DNA of 64,000 nt, taken from Lineus longissimus (Eukaryota > Nemertea > Pilidiophora > Heteronemertea > Lineidae). The position numbers and the translations under genes are program-made. The stretch is taken from assembly GCF_910592395.1 (NCBI RefSeq), contig NC_088317.1, positions 18,832,039-18,896,038 on the forward strand. The letters run 5' to 3'. Below are positions 1 to 12,059 of the stretch, piece after piece (positions within the stretch are counted from its first letter, which is position 1; each line of letters opens with the position of its first letter). The notes below the pieces were generated by a model. That model did not search any database and was not told the DNA's origin. It saw nothing but the letters and a program-made list of their open reading frames with translations.

Positions 1-2130
1 TGCTGATCTCCTTTTTGGCTTCTCATCAGCGTAATCAACGAAAGAAATCTATTTTAAATCTATAAATTGTGGGCAGTCCTCGTTTCACTGTGTGGAAATA
101 AGACTATATTCATCATGAAATATCAGATAGTTTTCCTTTTTCATTCTCACAATAAAGACTGACATTGACCGATGACATTCAAGTTTCTAAACGATCAAAT
201 GAATTGAACCCAGACACGAGAGAATACTCACGACGTCATCAACCTCGTCAACACATTAATCATCTGTGCACGAGTTTGATTAGGCGGCTGTACGTGTCAC
301 CTTTACATCTATTAATTAGCAGGTTTTATAGAACTCTATACTGGTTATGTCACTGAAAATGTCAACGTAACGATATGTTCACTGGTAAGCTGCGTCGTTC
401 ACAGTTTCTCTGACGCTCGGTCGTGTAGTACGGAGACCTGATCGATAGCCGACAGGCAGGAACAAGGTATGATAGAGCCAAATTCCCTGTATGATATATT
501 TTATAGAAATTCAATTCTTGAAATGAGCATGATAAGTTTTGAGTTGCATGTTCTAGGTTAAATCTATACGATAATGTTTTACATTGGATTCTATACGGAG
601 CCGAGTTTGTGTATGAGAATCGTTCGATCGAGTCAATTTTACCGAAATCTTGCAGGTAGTATGTTGCCTCTTTCCGAATTGTTCGCTTTCGTACACGTAC
701 TTCAATAGATGACTCCCCTGTCAAATTGCTCTGGGAAAGGGAATTGATGTATGACTCGATGTAGTTAGCGATTTTATTTCCGTTTTTTTTCGCGCCATTA
801 CGTGTGTTTGATTAGCCCTAGTACATTCTACCACTGTACGGCCACTAACTCACGTGTTTACCCTCCGCTACTTTACAGGTCGTCCATTGATTGTTATATC
901 CTGGTCATTTATTATTCAACGCTTTCTACTGTAGCTAAATCAATAATACCCCATGGCAATATTAGTGTGTCATGTAGCAGGCTAGGCTGATCGCAGTCAG
1001 CTTCTGGCCCTGCTCGTCTGGAACAACACCAATCGCAGAATGTCAGGTAGCATGCTGGGCTTAATTTCAATTAGCAGCCGTATTTAACCGTGGTCATATT
1101 TTCCTTTAGTGTTGTAGGTCGACCCTCCAAGACCGATACATCCCCATCCAACCGAACCACCCCTACGTTGTTCCGTTTTAGCAGAGCATCCTCCCATTCA
1201 TCGCCATCCTCGATTTCATCTTACAGCTCGAATCTCAAGACCGACTGAATCACCATGCGGCACAACCCCATGCTTATGTTATTCCCGTAGGATCCTTCAT
1301 CTCACTGCCGTCATCTGTTTTATCTTTACAGCTCAACTCTTCAAGACAGATCGATGACGAGGATAAATAGAAAAAGAAACTGATAAATACTAAGGTAAGT
1401 AGATGAAGCGATCACGTCATTGGCATGAATTAGACTTCCGTCCTATGGGGTGACTTTGGACAACGGGGAATAACTTGTGCTGTATCCCTTCTGACCAATG
1501 CGTAATAATGACAGTCCCATGAGGGTAGAAAAGGATCAGTCCACCAAAGCTATAAAAATAATGACCCTTGTTGCCGCAGCAGTATCACGCTTATTAAACT
1601 TGTTGACATATTGACAATCGGTTCTTACGTAAATCAGTCACCAGGTAGACTGAATATTCGTTGAGCCAAAAACTAAATATTGTAATGTACACAAAAAACA
1701 CAGAATGCGTTTGAATTTTCCAACTGATTTTGGTGTAGGCACAGCACCAGACTGTCGACGTCACCTAGATTTTCAAAACAACCGTGTTGTCCATGGCGAT
1801 GTTTGATTCTCTCAAGGTGTAAGGCGGATGGGCATGTTTGGACTTCAGACGCCTTTGACCCAAGTATTATGAGGTTGGAGAGACTACACGATGAAAAGAA
1901 ATCGGTTTACCTTTAAACAGAATAGAAACCAGGCTCTGCTAATGTAGAGTTCGAGTGTAAAACATATTGTAAAGATATAAACCATGTGTGGTCGCGTGCC
2001 CCTCAAAATAAACTACGGGAGTCTTTTATCTGATTTGTTACGACATCATTTCCTTTAAAAGGCAAACTCTCATTTTAAACACTTAAGGCACTTAGCGGAA
2101 ATACCCCTCCCCTCGCGCTCACGTGAAGGC
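1..2130. other. Upstream non-coding region, no gene recognised
   Basis: Short open frames on both strands show no recognisable domain or codon signature. A GTAAGT site near 1394 and a TATAAAAATA stretch near 1550 could belong to an untranslated first exon or promoter of the secretory precursor gene that starts at 2206, but nothing in the sequence proves it. Confidence 0.5.
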
Positions 2131-2205
2131 GTGCATGATGTCAATCCAAGTTGTTCTGTGAATGTGTCCTTTTATATTCTCGTTGAAGGTGACGAAGCCA
2201 ACGTG

Positions 2206-5200
2206 ATGAAGGCGTGTGTGGTGATGATCTTAGCCGCAAATGCTCTGTTGTTGTTAACAGAGAGCAAGAGCGTAAGTCAGCCCAGTAAAGTCAAGCGAAC
2301 TAAGCGATCGTGGGAGGACCCCTTCGAAACAGAGAAAAAATCCTCGTGGGGTGACCCATTCAGAACTGAGAAGAGAGACGAATTACTTAACGCGTTAAAT
2401 GGTTTGGAGAGGGCAAGGCGGCGATTTGAACCTGAGCCTGGAAACCAGTACTTGAATCCGATGGCGTATTTGTTTGATGGAAGCCTAACTGGCGAGGAAG
2501 AATACAATAAGCCGTCCTATAACCAGGGCAGCGATGCCGGCAGAGAGGAGGAAGACAGTGATGATGATGAGTTCAACATGCCTAAAAAATCAGAGTACGC
2601 CCCGTACCGTACGTACCCAAGACCAGCTGACATGACCGAGCTAGAAAATATCTTAGCGTCGCCTTCCAAAGCGAAAGCGAAACGACCGGATTGGGGTAGC
2701 AGTGAGGAATCAGATTTAGATGATAATTACCTGCCCGAAGAAGATTTCGGTGAGGCAAAGGAGAGTTCTGAAGAGGTTAACCCGGCACGAGCGGAGTTTT
2801 CTCGCGAGCAGCTTGAGTCACTACTGCAGAAGGCGGAGGAGTATGAGAAGGTTGCTGAAGAGAAGGAGAAACCGCACAGTACAGTGGAGCCTGTCTCTAA
2901 TGAGGAGTTGCAGAACGTTCTCTCCGGAGACGAGGACCAGGAGGAGTCGGTCGCCAAGGAAGAGGTAGAGGATGAGAGAGAATTCGATGAAGGTGGAAAT
3001 GACAACGATTTTGGTAAGTTTTCTCCACAGATGGCCGAACTAAACAAAGAGTGGTTGATTAATCAATACTTGAAAGCAGCCGGAGAAGAAGTGACTAAGA
3101 AACATAAGAGAGTAGCAAAACGACCAGTGGAGGATTTCGCGGAAGAGGAGGGAGATGTCCCTCCCGTTGACGCCGAGGAGGAGGAAGAAGAGGAATTGGA
3201 GGAAGAGGCAGCCGCGCAAGAGGCAAAGTACACCAAAAAAGATTTAGAAAAATTAGTAGAGGAATATGCAATAGAAAATAAGCTGATTAGTAAAGAAAAT
3301 GAATATTTGGCCACAGCGCTGAACGCGGCGACACTCGGGCAGATAGAAAAGTCGGATAAGTACTTAGGAGAGCAATTCAAGGCTTTACAGAGCGCTGTGA
3401 AGGTGGAGGAGACACTACAGGACATCACCAAAGCTGAGGAGGAGGCGGAGGAGGAGTGGGGCCCCGTGGTGGAGGACAAACGCGTTAGCCAAAAAGATGA
3501 TAGAGTGGAGAGTTTTGATGATGTGCCAGACATGCCCATGTCCGAGTTGGAGGATGTCTCGGCAAAGGGGGAGAAGGGTCAATGGTTTGATGGGCCACTA
3601 CCTGAGGGATATGACCTCGTGGATGAAGATAGTCCAGGTGGGTAACCAAGCTCCAGGGATATGCTTTCTTTCAGCAGAAAAATGCCATGCCTCGCCGTGA
3701 CTTAGAACCCTGTACCCAGTGAACATGTTAATTTATGCTGGTACAAACATCTTGTAGTTTTCCTTTGAAGGATTCATCAACCAGGTCGAACATCGTTATA
3801 AGGTTCTATAGATAACATTATTGATTAAATGCATGTACATGGTACAATATTTACAAGATTCTGTAAGATTCTTAATTTCGATCTGAAACCAGAATCTTAC
3901 AGTAATCTATTGAATAATGTACATAAATGACAAGTACAAGACACTGAAAATAATTTTTCCGAAGAATCATATCAGGATTTCCAACCTCTGGGTATGGCTT
4001 TTACATTGATGAGTTCACAGCGCCTTTTCCTGATCGGTATGTGGCATTTTGTCCGGCTCACTGACCTGTGTCTACTTTGTGGAAGTTGTTTCGCTAAATG
4101 TACAGGTGGCTGGCATCTGAAACAAATGTTCACTTCTTTTTACTAAAACTGACAAGCATCTGCACATTTCCCTTCTTCAGAATATACGCAGCTGAATCCC
4201 TTTTTACGAAAAATGATAAAGATCTACGGTCCTGAGAAGGCGAGGGAGATATTATCAAAGCGAAGTGGTGAGCCTATTCAGGTCGAGGAGGAGGATGAGG
4301 ATGTTCCCAGTGGTAAGTTAAAAAGAAGCTGCAAAGAAAAACAGTTTGGGCGTGGTTTCGTCGCCTAGCCTGTATTGGAGCACTCATTAAGTGATTATCA
4401 AATGCATATGGTTGTTCAGCACCTGGACCCTGTGTAGATTTAGCATGAGATAAGACTTCAGCCCATGCAGAATGGTGGCCTTCTCCTCAGAAATCAGAAA
4501 TGTAATATGATGGTTCCACCTCAGCCAAAGTGAGACTGGTTAGCATTACCTACTGTGGCAGGTACAAACTCTCTGTCAACCTGAGTCAATCCTCCCCCAC
4601 TGCAGACTACTGTGACTCAGCTGATAGGCAAGGGTCACTGATTAATCTGCCTCCAGCCTTGCGCTTTATTGCTTCACCTGTTCTATTGACACATTCTACT
4701 CCGATGTTCCAGATGCCGAGATCGAGGAGGCCATCGCGCAGACCGTGAGAGAGAAGGACGAGGAGGAGGAAGAACAGCGGGCTGAAGAGAACGAAATCGC
4801 TTCCACCCTTGAAGGGTTAATAGCCAATATGGCGCCAGAACAGAAGGTGCATCTTAAAGAACAAATAGCTGATATAGTTGGTGAGTATCGCCATGATTAT
4901 AGAGAAACGACTCGGACTAAGTACATGTATAAGGCTTCGTTATGATCAATCGTTAAAGGTTTGCAGCGAATAATGAAACACAATTATCAAGACACTAACC
5001 ATAATAACAATGTGTCTCTGTGTCGTCGAATTAGCAGGTTAAAAAGAGGTTTCATAACGTAGGATGATAAGTGCCACTATAAAGTTTTCATATATGCATT
5101 TTATATTGTCAATAACCACCATCTCATTTATGTTTGAAAGAGCTGGCGATTCTGAAACGGCGCCGTGAAAATTATCCACCAAGATGTAATTCAATGATAA

Positions 5201-6253
5201 ACTTGGGTAATTCCACCAAGTGGTGTTTATTTGTAACGCCAAGTCGAAACTCTCGATTACATGTAACGCTACAATATTTACACTATTCTTTTGAGAGATT
5301 CTTATTCAAAATATGATAAGGAATCTTACAGTAATTTTACAGTAATTCATGTATTGTATAGATTGTGCATGTACATGTATTTGAAGATCTGAGAATTTTA
5401 TAAGACTCTGCAATCGGGATTGCGACTTGGGGTTCCATTTATCATCAGCTTTGTGATGGAGTCACAAATTCGGTTGCACTTTGTAATGGAACCACAATAG
5501 ATAGGTTTGGCACCTCTTATTAACGAGTACAAAGTTCGAAGGTTATGTAAATGTTCTTTTCTATCAGCGACAATTTACAAAAGTCACTTCTTCCTCGCAC
5601 TGAACCTGCCAATATTTCGATTTTTTTTTTATTTTCGGAATTTTGTTACGAAGATTGGTGATATTTCTCTTAAACTTGACTGACAAGGAAGCAATTGCGG
5701 CTCAACATTATTTGACTTGCAGGTGACCCCAAAGACGTTTGTCCCGCCGTGGAGACGTTAGCCGATGGCTGTAAAAATCTCATGAATCTATACGCGGTTG
5801 ACTTAGATGAAGAAGCACAGGGTGTATGTACGAGGCACAAAGTTTGCTATGCATGTGTAAGTAGTTGTAGGCCTAAAACACCATTTATAGTTATTTCACT
5901 ATTTAAAAAGTTCCATTAAGGCTGATGAGCGGACGGATAGTGTAAGTTTCGCATACCAGCTTCTTTTTTGTCATATTTTCTAGTCTATCTTAACCGTAGT
6001 ACTCATTGATTCCAACCTCTTGTTGCAGGGTTCAAGCATCGACAGCAAACGCCTGTCCCGAGACAATTGTGATAACCTATTCCGCCGCGAGGCGGAGCAA
6101 CGGTGCCGTGGCGAGGAGACGTGTGAAGAGGGCGCGTTAGGTCTCTTCTCTCTGATGGCCCGTGAACACAGCTACATCGACGATCCATCGGAAACGACAT
6201 CGGAGATCTGCAACCGAAAATGTGTCGCAAAATATATATTAGGTCTGGACTAG
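2206..6253 (+). CDS. Neurosecretory-type acidic precursor with C-terminal phospholipase A2-like cysteine domain
   Basis: Five coding exons: 2206-3637, 4181-4312, 4713-4880, 5723-5856, 6029-6253. All have GT donors and AG acceptors; phases are 1,1,1,0 and the total is 2091 nt (696 aa). An in-frame ATG lies 75 nt upstream, but the one at 2206 places a signal peptide (MKACVVMILAANALLLL) at the terminus, so it is preferred. Residues 30-57 hold KR and KK sites around two related peptides, SWEDPFETE and SSWGDPFRTE. Residues 60-577 are Glu/Asp-rich with further KR sites, granin-like in composition. Residues 578-696 carry ten cysteines including C613-xx-H616-K617-x-C619-Y620-x-C622, then C636-D637. 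This resembles the CxxHDxCYxxC core of secreted phospholipase A2 with Lys in place of the calcium-ligand Asp, so catalysis is doubtful. A role as a secreted regulated-pathway precursor is inferred; the exact family is not recognised. Confidence 0.82.
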
Positions 6254-6328
6254 GTACTCCATTGTAGAGGATATGACATCATTGAATTCGAGAGTTAACT
6301 TCATAAGAAACCTCCACGCATTGTCTTT

Positions 6329-6374
6329 AATAAACCTGGCTAATTGGAGACATTTCATAGACTGGTAGAATAAA
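6329..6374 (+). promoter_or_regulatory. Two polyadenylation signals (AATAAA) after the precursor gene
   Basis: AATAAA occurs at 6329-6334 and again at 6369-6374, 76 and 116 bases after the stop codon at 6251-6253. This is the usual position for 3' end formation of the secretory precursor mRNA. Confidence 0.55.
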
Positions 6375-7285
6375 GCTGGCATCTTATTGGAGATCACATC
6401 ATCTCGATCAAGTAGCAAGCTCTAACTACGAGGCACGGATAAAATGATACAGCTTTCTGAAACGGAATGTGACCTCATGGAATTGAGTGATGTCATAGAC
6501 ATACACAGGAGTCACGTGATGATAAGTAAACAATACTGACTGTGCCTATTTTCTTAGGAACGCTATTCCTTGTCCTCCAAGTTGGGACGTGCAATAGTTT
6601 TGTGATAATCTTAGTTAATTAATCTAGTCACAAAAAGATACTTCTAGTGTATATCTTAACATATCAGGCGTCCTAGCACTCTGTAGAAGGGTTAGCTCCC
6701 ACTCAATGGCTGCCGCCATGTTCACTCGCCTTTCTCGTGTAGAATTCTTTCAGATCGAGAAGAAGCGTAGGTAAATCCTCGTTGTGTTTAATCCTATCTA
6801 ATGAAAATTCCTGAAATCGGCCATCCTGAAGATCGCAGACATTACTGTCAGGCCCCTTCCTATCAGGAACGGTTTTTATTGATCGTCTTCAGAAGCCATT
6901 GGGCCTCCTTAGATGCAGACGGACAGGAGATTTCCATTTCTTTCGGCATGCCTGTGCTGCTATCTGGCGAGAACTTAGAATAGCAATAGCGTAGCCGAAA
7001 AACCTCTATAAGAAATCAACGCGGCTTACTTACGCTCAGTCTTGAAAATCCGTTTAGCAAAGCTATGTGCATTTCCTTTTTGCTTGTGTAAGAGTGTGCC
7101 CGTAGTATATTTCTAGAAATGTCAATATAGTCGTTTTGTGGGGAACAAGTTCACTATACCGGTATGATAAGAAAATGTGCTTTTCAACTTTATTTTCTGG
7201 ATAAAAATATGTGCAGATCATTCGAATCGGGAGTAGTAGAGAACTGTTCGCGATTCACGCCAAAGGAAAGGCATTGTACGTGTTT

Positions 7286-7624
7286 ATGGCAACAGTTAAA
7301 CGAGTTCTTGAGCCTTTTACTCTGTCGAATTGTAAAATGCGCTATGTGGTTATAGGGCTTATATCCGGCTTATTTTTCGTGATCATTATTGTGTATATGG
7401 ATGAAAAGGCGAGCGTCACACTGGTGCATGTTGCGATGTTATGGCTAGTCAGTCAACTGGTCAGTAAACTGGTAGGTGTCTTAAACTGCTGCTATGACTT
7501 CATTTTGCTACAACCGGGACCCTCTAAATCGCCAAAATTTAGCACCTCATTATTTTGGTGCATGCGCAAAAATTTAAAAAAAATCAATTTCGCGATTGCA
7601 AATTTCTTTTGGTTTTTCAATTGA
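7286..7624 (+). CDS. Possible first exon with signal-anchor segment (weak)
   Basis: An open frame from ATG 7286 starts with a basic stretch followed by a hydrophobic segment (VVIGLISGLFFVIIIVYM), the layout of a type II Golgi or ER anchor such as in glycosyl- or sulfotransferases. No downstream exon, catalytic motif or clear donor was found, and the distal part of the frame is low-complexity A/T sequence. It may be a chance open frame; the true exon, if any, would end before about 7470. Confidence 0.2.
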   Translation: MATVKRVLEPFTLSNCKMRYVVIGLISGLFFVIIIVYMDEKASVTLVHVAMLWLVSQLVSKLVGVLNCCYDFILLQPGPSKSPKFSTSLFWCMRKNLKKINFAIANFFWFFN

Positions 7625-8470
7625 AAAAAAAGGTTTTCCTCATTTTTATTTTCGCGAATTTAGATTATTCGGGAAATCTGCGAATATAAACAGCCGTGAC
7701 AATTTAGTAGTTTACAGTTTTGCTTCCTCCTGAGGTGCATAAATGTGTCTGGAACAGTAGAAGTTGGCCTTTAATTCGATTGTCAATAATTAAGTATGTG
7801 AATGGCATATTTAGTTGAAGCCTCAGTTTTTGAAGTTCAGAATATTTGATTATAGTTTAATTTTCTTCTTCTAGTTTAACAGAGAAATTTCTACAGAATG
7901 TATCTTACATCATGACAAGAAGCACCCAAGTCAAACGGGGACAATGGATAAAAATTGAACAATGTTTTATGGTATGTAAAGCAGTCCAAACACTGTTAAC
8001 CAAGTTCAGCCAGAGAAATAGTGCCATTGAAGTCGCTCTGTCAAACCAGAGGAAGTCAACAAACCGCTGATAAAATCAGTTTTAATGATGTAATAAGTTA
8101 ACATAAAAGTGTGAACATGCGGCAACCAGCGAGATTTAATCTATTTTTGTTACATTTAGTCAAGTTAGTCGAACCAAGGAGGTAAAATGGCAGAAATATG
8201 TAAATATATCGCGCGGGATATTCGGCCTGGTTGCCATAGTGACACTTGTTTGTGAAACATGTCGGTAAACACCATGGTGTACGTTCCGCTGATTGGTCGT
8301 TTAATGCCTTGTTCAACGTTGTGTTCAAAGTTTATCAATGTCTGATTATTTCTCCTAAACAAACGTGTATCGACAACATTATCTTCTTCTCCAATATGGT
8401 CAATATTCGTGTTTGTTGCAAGATGCTATTAACTCATTTTGAGAAAGCAGAAAAGCACGGTTCCCAAAAA

Positions 8471-8502
8471 ACAACACACACCCACACACGCACACACACA
8501 AC
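8471..8502. repeat. Imperfect (CA)n microsatellite
   Basis: About 32 bases of CA/CCA/CGCA dinucleotide repeat in otherwise unique sequence. Confidence 0.8.
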
Positions 8503-9113
8503 TCTCACAATGAAACAGCACATGTGCAATGTACATTGTGAATTCGACATGTTGTGTTTTTTAAGTCCAAAGACGTCGTTTAAAGCAGTTTGTAACGAAA
8601 GCTTCATCTCGCTGACCAACCAGCATCTTTCTTTGATAGTTCAGATAGAAGAAACAACTTTATAGAGAATCGAAGCACTCAACTCGACGTTGAAAGGCCA
8701 GCCTGATTGAACAGGATTCTGGGAAGTTGATTCGCCAGGCTTCGTTTTCAAGAGTAAAATGATCAGATATTTTGAATATAAGTATGAGTAAAGTCGCTTG
8801 TTGGAGACTGTCTACCAGACAGAGTTCTGGAGCTGCAGCCAGAAGATGTAGTGGCCAGACAGTCACTTTTTACTTATCAAAGTGTTGTTGTCAGTGTTTA
8901 GTTAGAACGCATTTAGATTTGTTAGCAGATTATCGGTGTGCATAAAGTATGGATTATTTAGTAAAAAGGGTTCGTTAATTCAAAAATATAGTTCGCGTGA
9001 AGACCAAATATCAAGCCAACAAATCGAATTCACCTTTTTTTACATTTGCATGATGTCCATGACGACATCGTTATAGTTATACGCTGTTAACAGACATAGC
9101 CCGACCGCTTTTT

Positions 9114-9608
9114 GGGTTAATATGAGCCAGCAGCCCGATAGACAATGCTTATGTCTGGTTGCTATCTTGGGTTAATATGAGCCAGCAGCCCGGTAGACAA
9201 TGCTTTTGTCTGGTTGCTATCTTGGGTTAATATGAGCCAGCAGCCCGATAGACAATGCTTATGTCTGGTTGCTATCTTGGGTTAATATGAGCCAGCAGAC
9301 CGGTAGACAATGCTTTTGTCTGGTTGCTATCTTGGGTTAATATGAGCCAGCAGCCCGGTAGACAATGCTTATGTCTGGTTGCTATCTTGGGTTAATATGA
9401 GCCAGCAGCCCGGTAGACAATGCTTATGTCTGGTTGCTATCTTGGGTTAATATGAGCCAGCAGCCCGATAGACAATGCTTATGTCTGGTTGCTATCTTGG
9501 GTTAATATGAGCCAGCAGCCCGGTAGACAATGCTTTTGTCTGGTTGCTATCTTGGGTTAATATGAGCCAGCAGCCCGGTAGACAATGCTTATGTCTGGTT
9601 GCTATCTT
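9114..9608. repeat. 55-bp minisatellite, nine exact-length units
   Basis: Nine consecutive units of exactly 55 bp begin at 9114, 9169, 9224, 9279, 9334, 9389, 9444, 9499 and 9554. Each starts GGGTTAATATGAGCCAGCAG. Only three positions vary: CCGATA/CCGGTA, CTTATGTC/CTTTTGTC and one CAGCCC/CAGACC. Every unit contains the short inverted pair AGACA...TGTCT around the ATGCTTA/ATGCTTT loop, so each could fold into a small hairpin. No ORF runs through the array. Confidence 0.95.
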
Positions 9609-10059
9609 GCATGAACGCGGTAGCTGCGGTGGAGTAATAAATTCATTATCCAAATTTAATAAAACGATAAAAACTTAGCAAAATGAGCTGTCACCACGGT
9701 TGGCATGACAATTCGTGTTTGTATCACGTGACTTAATCACCAAGATGGCGTCTCCGGCCATGGTGTCTGTTGTGTTGTGCTAGTCCTGGTATATATAACG
9801 AACATATACACCTCAGACGATTCGTGTGCGCTTTAGTAAACATAGTATTCTAGAAAGAGCACAAAATCTCAGTCTACCAGTACCGGGCCACGTTAAGCTT
9901 TAAATAATGTGCGTTAGTGTTAGTGTCGTTAGGTATCAACGCAGTTGTTTTTCTGTATTCCTCAGTAGGCCTATAACGGAAAAGAATTCCTATTGGCAAA
10001 GACTCTTCTCATATTACTAGTGTTCCCAGGAAGAAAAATTCTCTTGAAGATTCTTCTAA

Positions 10060-10620
10060 TTGAGATTCTTTGTCAATTTCATATCTCTTTCAGTTTCGTA
10101 TACATCAAGCATTGGATTCATGTACATGTACATTCTTAGCATGATTCTTGTTAATATCTAAGATCACAATCCAAATAAAAATCCATATTAGATTCTCACA
10201 AAATTCTTAGTTAAGATCTTACTCAGATTCGTGCAGATGGACATGTTGATTCGTTATAGTTATACGAAGGTACCCGTAAGATTTCTAGCGAGGAAGTTAA
10301 CTAAGAATCTTACACCGCTTGTGAATAATGTACATGTGCATGGGTACAAACTTAAACATAAGAATAGAAATAAAGCCAATGTTTCAAGTAAACAACAAGG
10401 TAAAAAATCCCGATAAATTTTTATACAATTACAATGCATCGTACATGTGTAAGCTTACATGTACATTTCTGTAGACGATTCTTTTAAACATTTTTACGGA
10501 GTTAAGCGCTCAATAACGAATCTTACAGGAATCATGCAGTGATTGTCCATGTACATGCGTATGAAACTAAGTGTTTAGATCTTAACTAAGAATCTTATAA
10601 GAACGTCTTAGGGATTTCCT
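10060..10620. repeat. Cluster of dispersed AT-rich repeat (GATTCTTAGTTAAGAT family)
   Basis: Repeated words in both orientations, including AAGATTCTTA/TAAGAATCTT, TTAAGATCTTA, GTACATGTACA and an AAAAATCCCGATAA edge near 10405. The same words recur near 3845, 5283, 14205, 18215, 18830, 54278 and 57588 and form the tandem array at 61693-62117. No coding capacity is visible, so this is probably a non-autonomous mobile or satellite-related element. Confidence 0.6.
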
Positions 10621-11701
10621 GGGTAAGGACCCCATTGTGACGCACTACCGCATTCCTCCTTGGGTCCAGATTAGAGTAACAATATGACGTGTACCTTGCT
10701 GTTACATGCTTCATCACTTGTGTTGGCTGCTTACTGAGTCTATCGTTTATCTTAATGTTTCAATAAATATATATTCCAACCATTTCACTTTGTTGTATAG
10801 TTAATATGGGGAAGGCTAAGACCTTGAAAGGAAGCACTTATCCAACCATTGCCCTTTATTGTTTGGTTATTTAAGTTATGAGCCCCCGAAGTTCCTTTTT
10901 ACATCCACCCAATATATGAATGCTGCATTAAGCAGCAACGAATATTAATCTTTAGAAATATCAAATTTCAGTTGGTCCAAAAAATCTAAAGCTATCGACA
11001 TTAGCAAGCCGTCAAATGAACTTGAATAACTGTGTAACGTTACAAAGCAAAGCCATTGTCTAAGTTACAATGATGCTTGGTGGTTTTGATTACACGAAAT
11101 CAAACCTGGCTAAAATAGCAGTCGTATCCGATGGCAATCTGTTTTATAAAGGTATCCCTACTATAAGCTTACGTCGCAGTTACAGCTAGGATGGCGGTTA
11201 TCAGCAACGGCTTTCTGCGGGGAAAATCCGAAAATACATACGGTCGTCGAAGAAATCACTATTGTCTTTTTGATTGAGAGGGTGATAAGCCCATTAGATC
11301 AATGTTGTTTTCTCGCCGTTTTTTCAATTTTCACATGTGGCAACAATGGAAACACAACGGTAACTGTTAAGTATCGACGATAAAGAGAAGCACACAGCAT
11401 GCGAAAGCACAACATGGAAAACATTAATCGCCACCGGCAGTTAAAGTGAAAGAGCAGAGTTCTGTTTTGTAGTTGCACACTTTCCCGGCATGATTTCATC
11501 CTGAACTTCAGTGCAACGCTCGGCACAAACTGAAGATCTGTGCGACACTTGGCATTAGGGGATGAATAAAATTGCCACTAAATGTTTTTTTCTATTTTCC
11601 TGAGCCAGGCGCAGTAAATACATCGAACACGAACGGTGTACCCCTTTAAGGCCCAAAATGCCATATATGCAGGAGACTGTTATTTGTCATTGTTTTATCA
11701 G

Positions 11702-11780
11702 GACTACAAAACACTGCCTAATAGCAGGTTCTGTCGAATAGATGGAGACTTGGTCGGGGCTCTGTCCCTGGCTGTACCAG
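11702..11780 (+). other. Orphan candidate exon upstream of the GPCR
   Basis: A pyrimidine-rich acceptor (TTGTTTTATCAG) precedes 79 nt open in the frame DYKTLPNSRFCRIDGDLVG..., and a strong donor (CAG|GTGAGA) follows. The same segment, donor included, is retained in the three derived duplicates. Its product is not recognised. It could be an untranslated or coding upstream exon of a neighbouring gene. Confidence 0.3.
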
Positions 11781-12059
11781 GTGAGAGAAAAAGCACTCGG
11801 AGACACGATGACGTAAAGCTGTACAACATACTCCATTTGACGGGCCTCGTAGTGTAACATAGCGTGCATGGGCATCTCTGCATGCAGCTCTTCGCACCAC
11901 ATGATGCTACTGGTGCTTTAACTCAACGTCCTCTGGGGATTTCGAAAATCTTTCGCTATCAATCAAAACTCTCGAAAGCCCTTTCTCACCGGTCAATGGG
12001 AGACATTTCGCGCCGATTCTCCATATTGATATGAAGCGCGGCTGATCAGTGCAGAACTA

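Larger units (their letters stand above)
6375..9113. other. Mostly non-coding interval
   Basis: No multi-exon gene could be assembled here. It contains one weak open frame with a membrane anchor (separate entry), AT-rich stretches with AATTCGCGAA-like words around 7550-7690 that look like old interspersed repeat, and a CA microsatellite. Confidence 0.4.

Noticed and set aside
362-724. 120-codon - strand frame
   Set aside because: No recognisable domain, and length is compatible with chance in this base composition.
3063-3539. 158-codon - strand Ser-rich open frame
   Set aside because: It is the antisense shadow of the Glu/Asp-rich precursor exon; Glu codons read as Ser/Leu/Phe on the other strand.
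9114-9608. CRISPR-like array
   Set aside because: Units are contiguous with no unique spacers, and the context is a eukaryotic genome.
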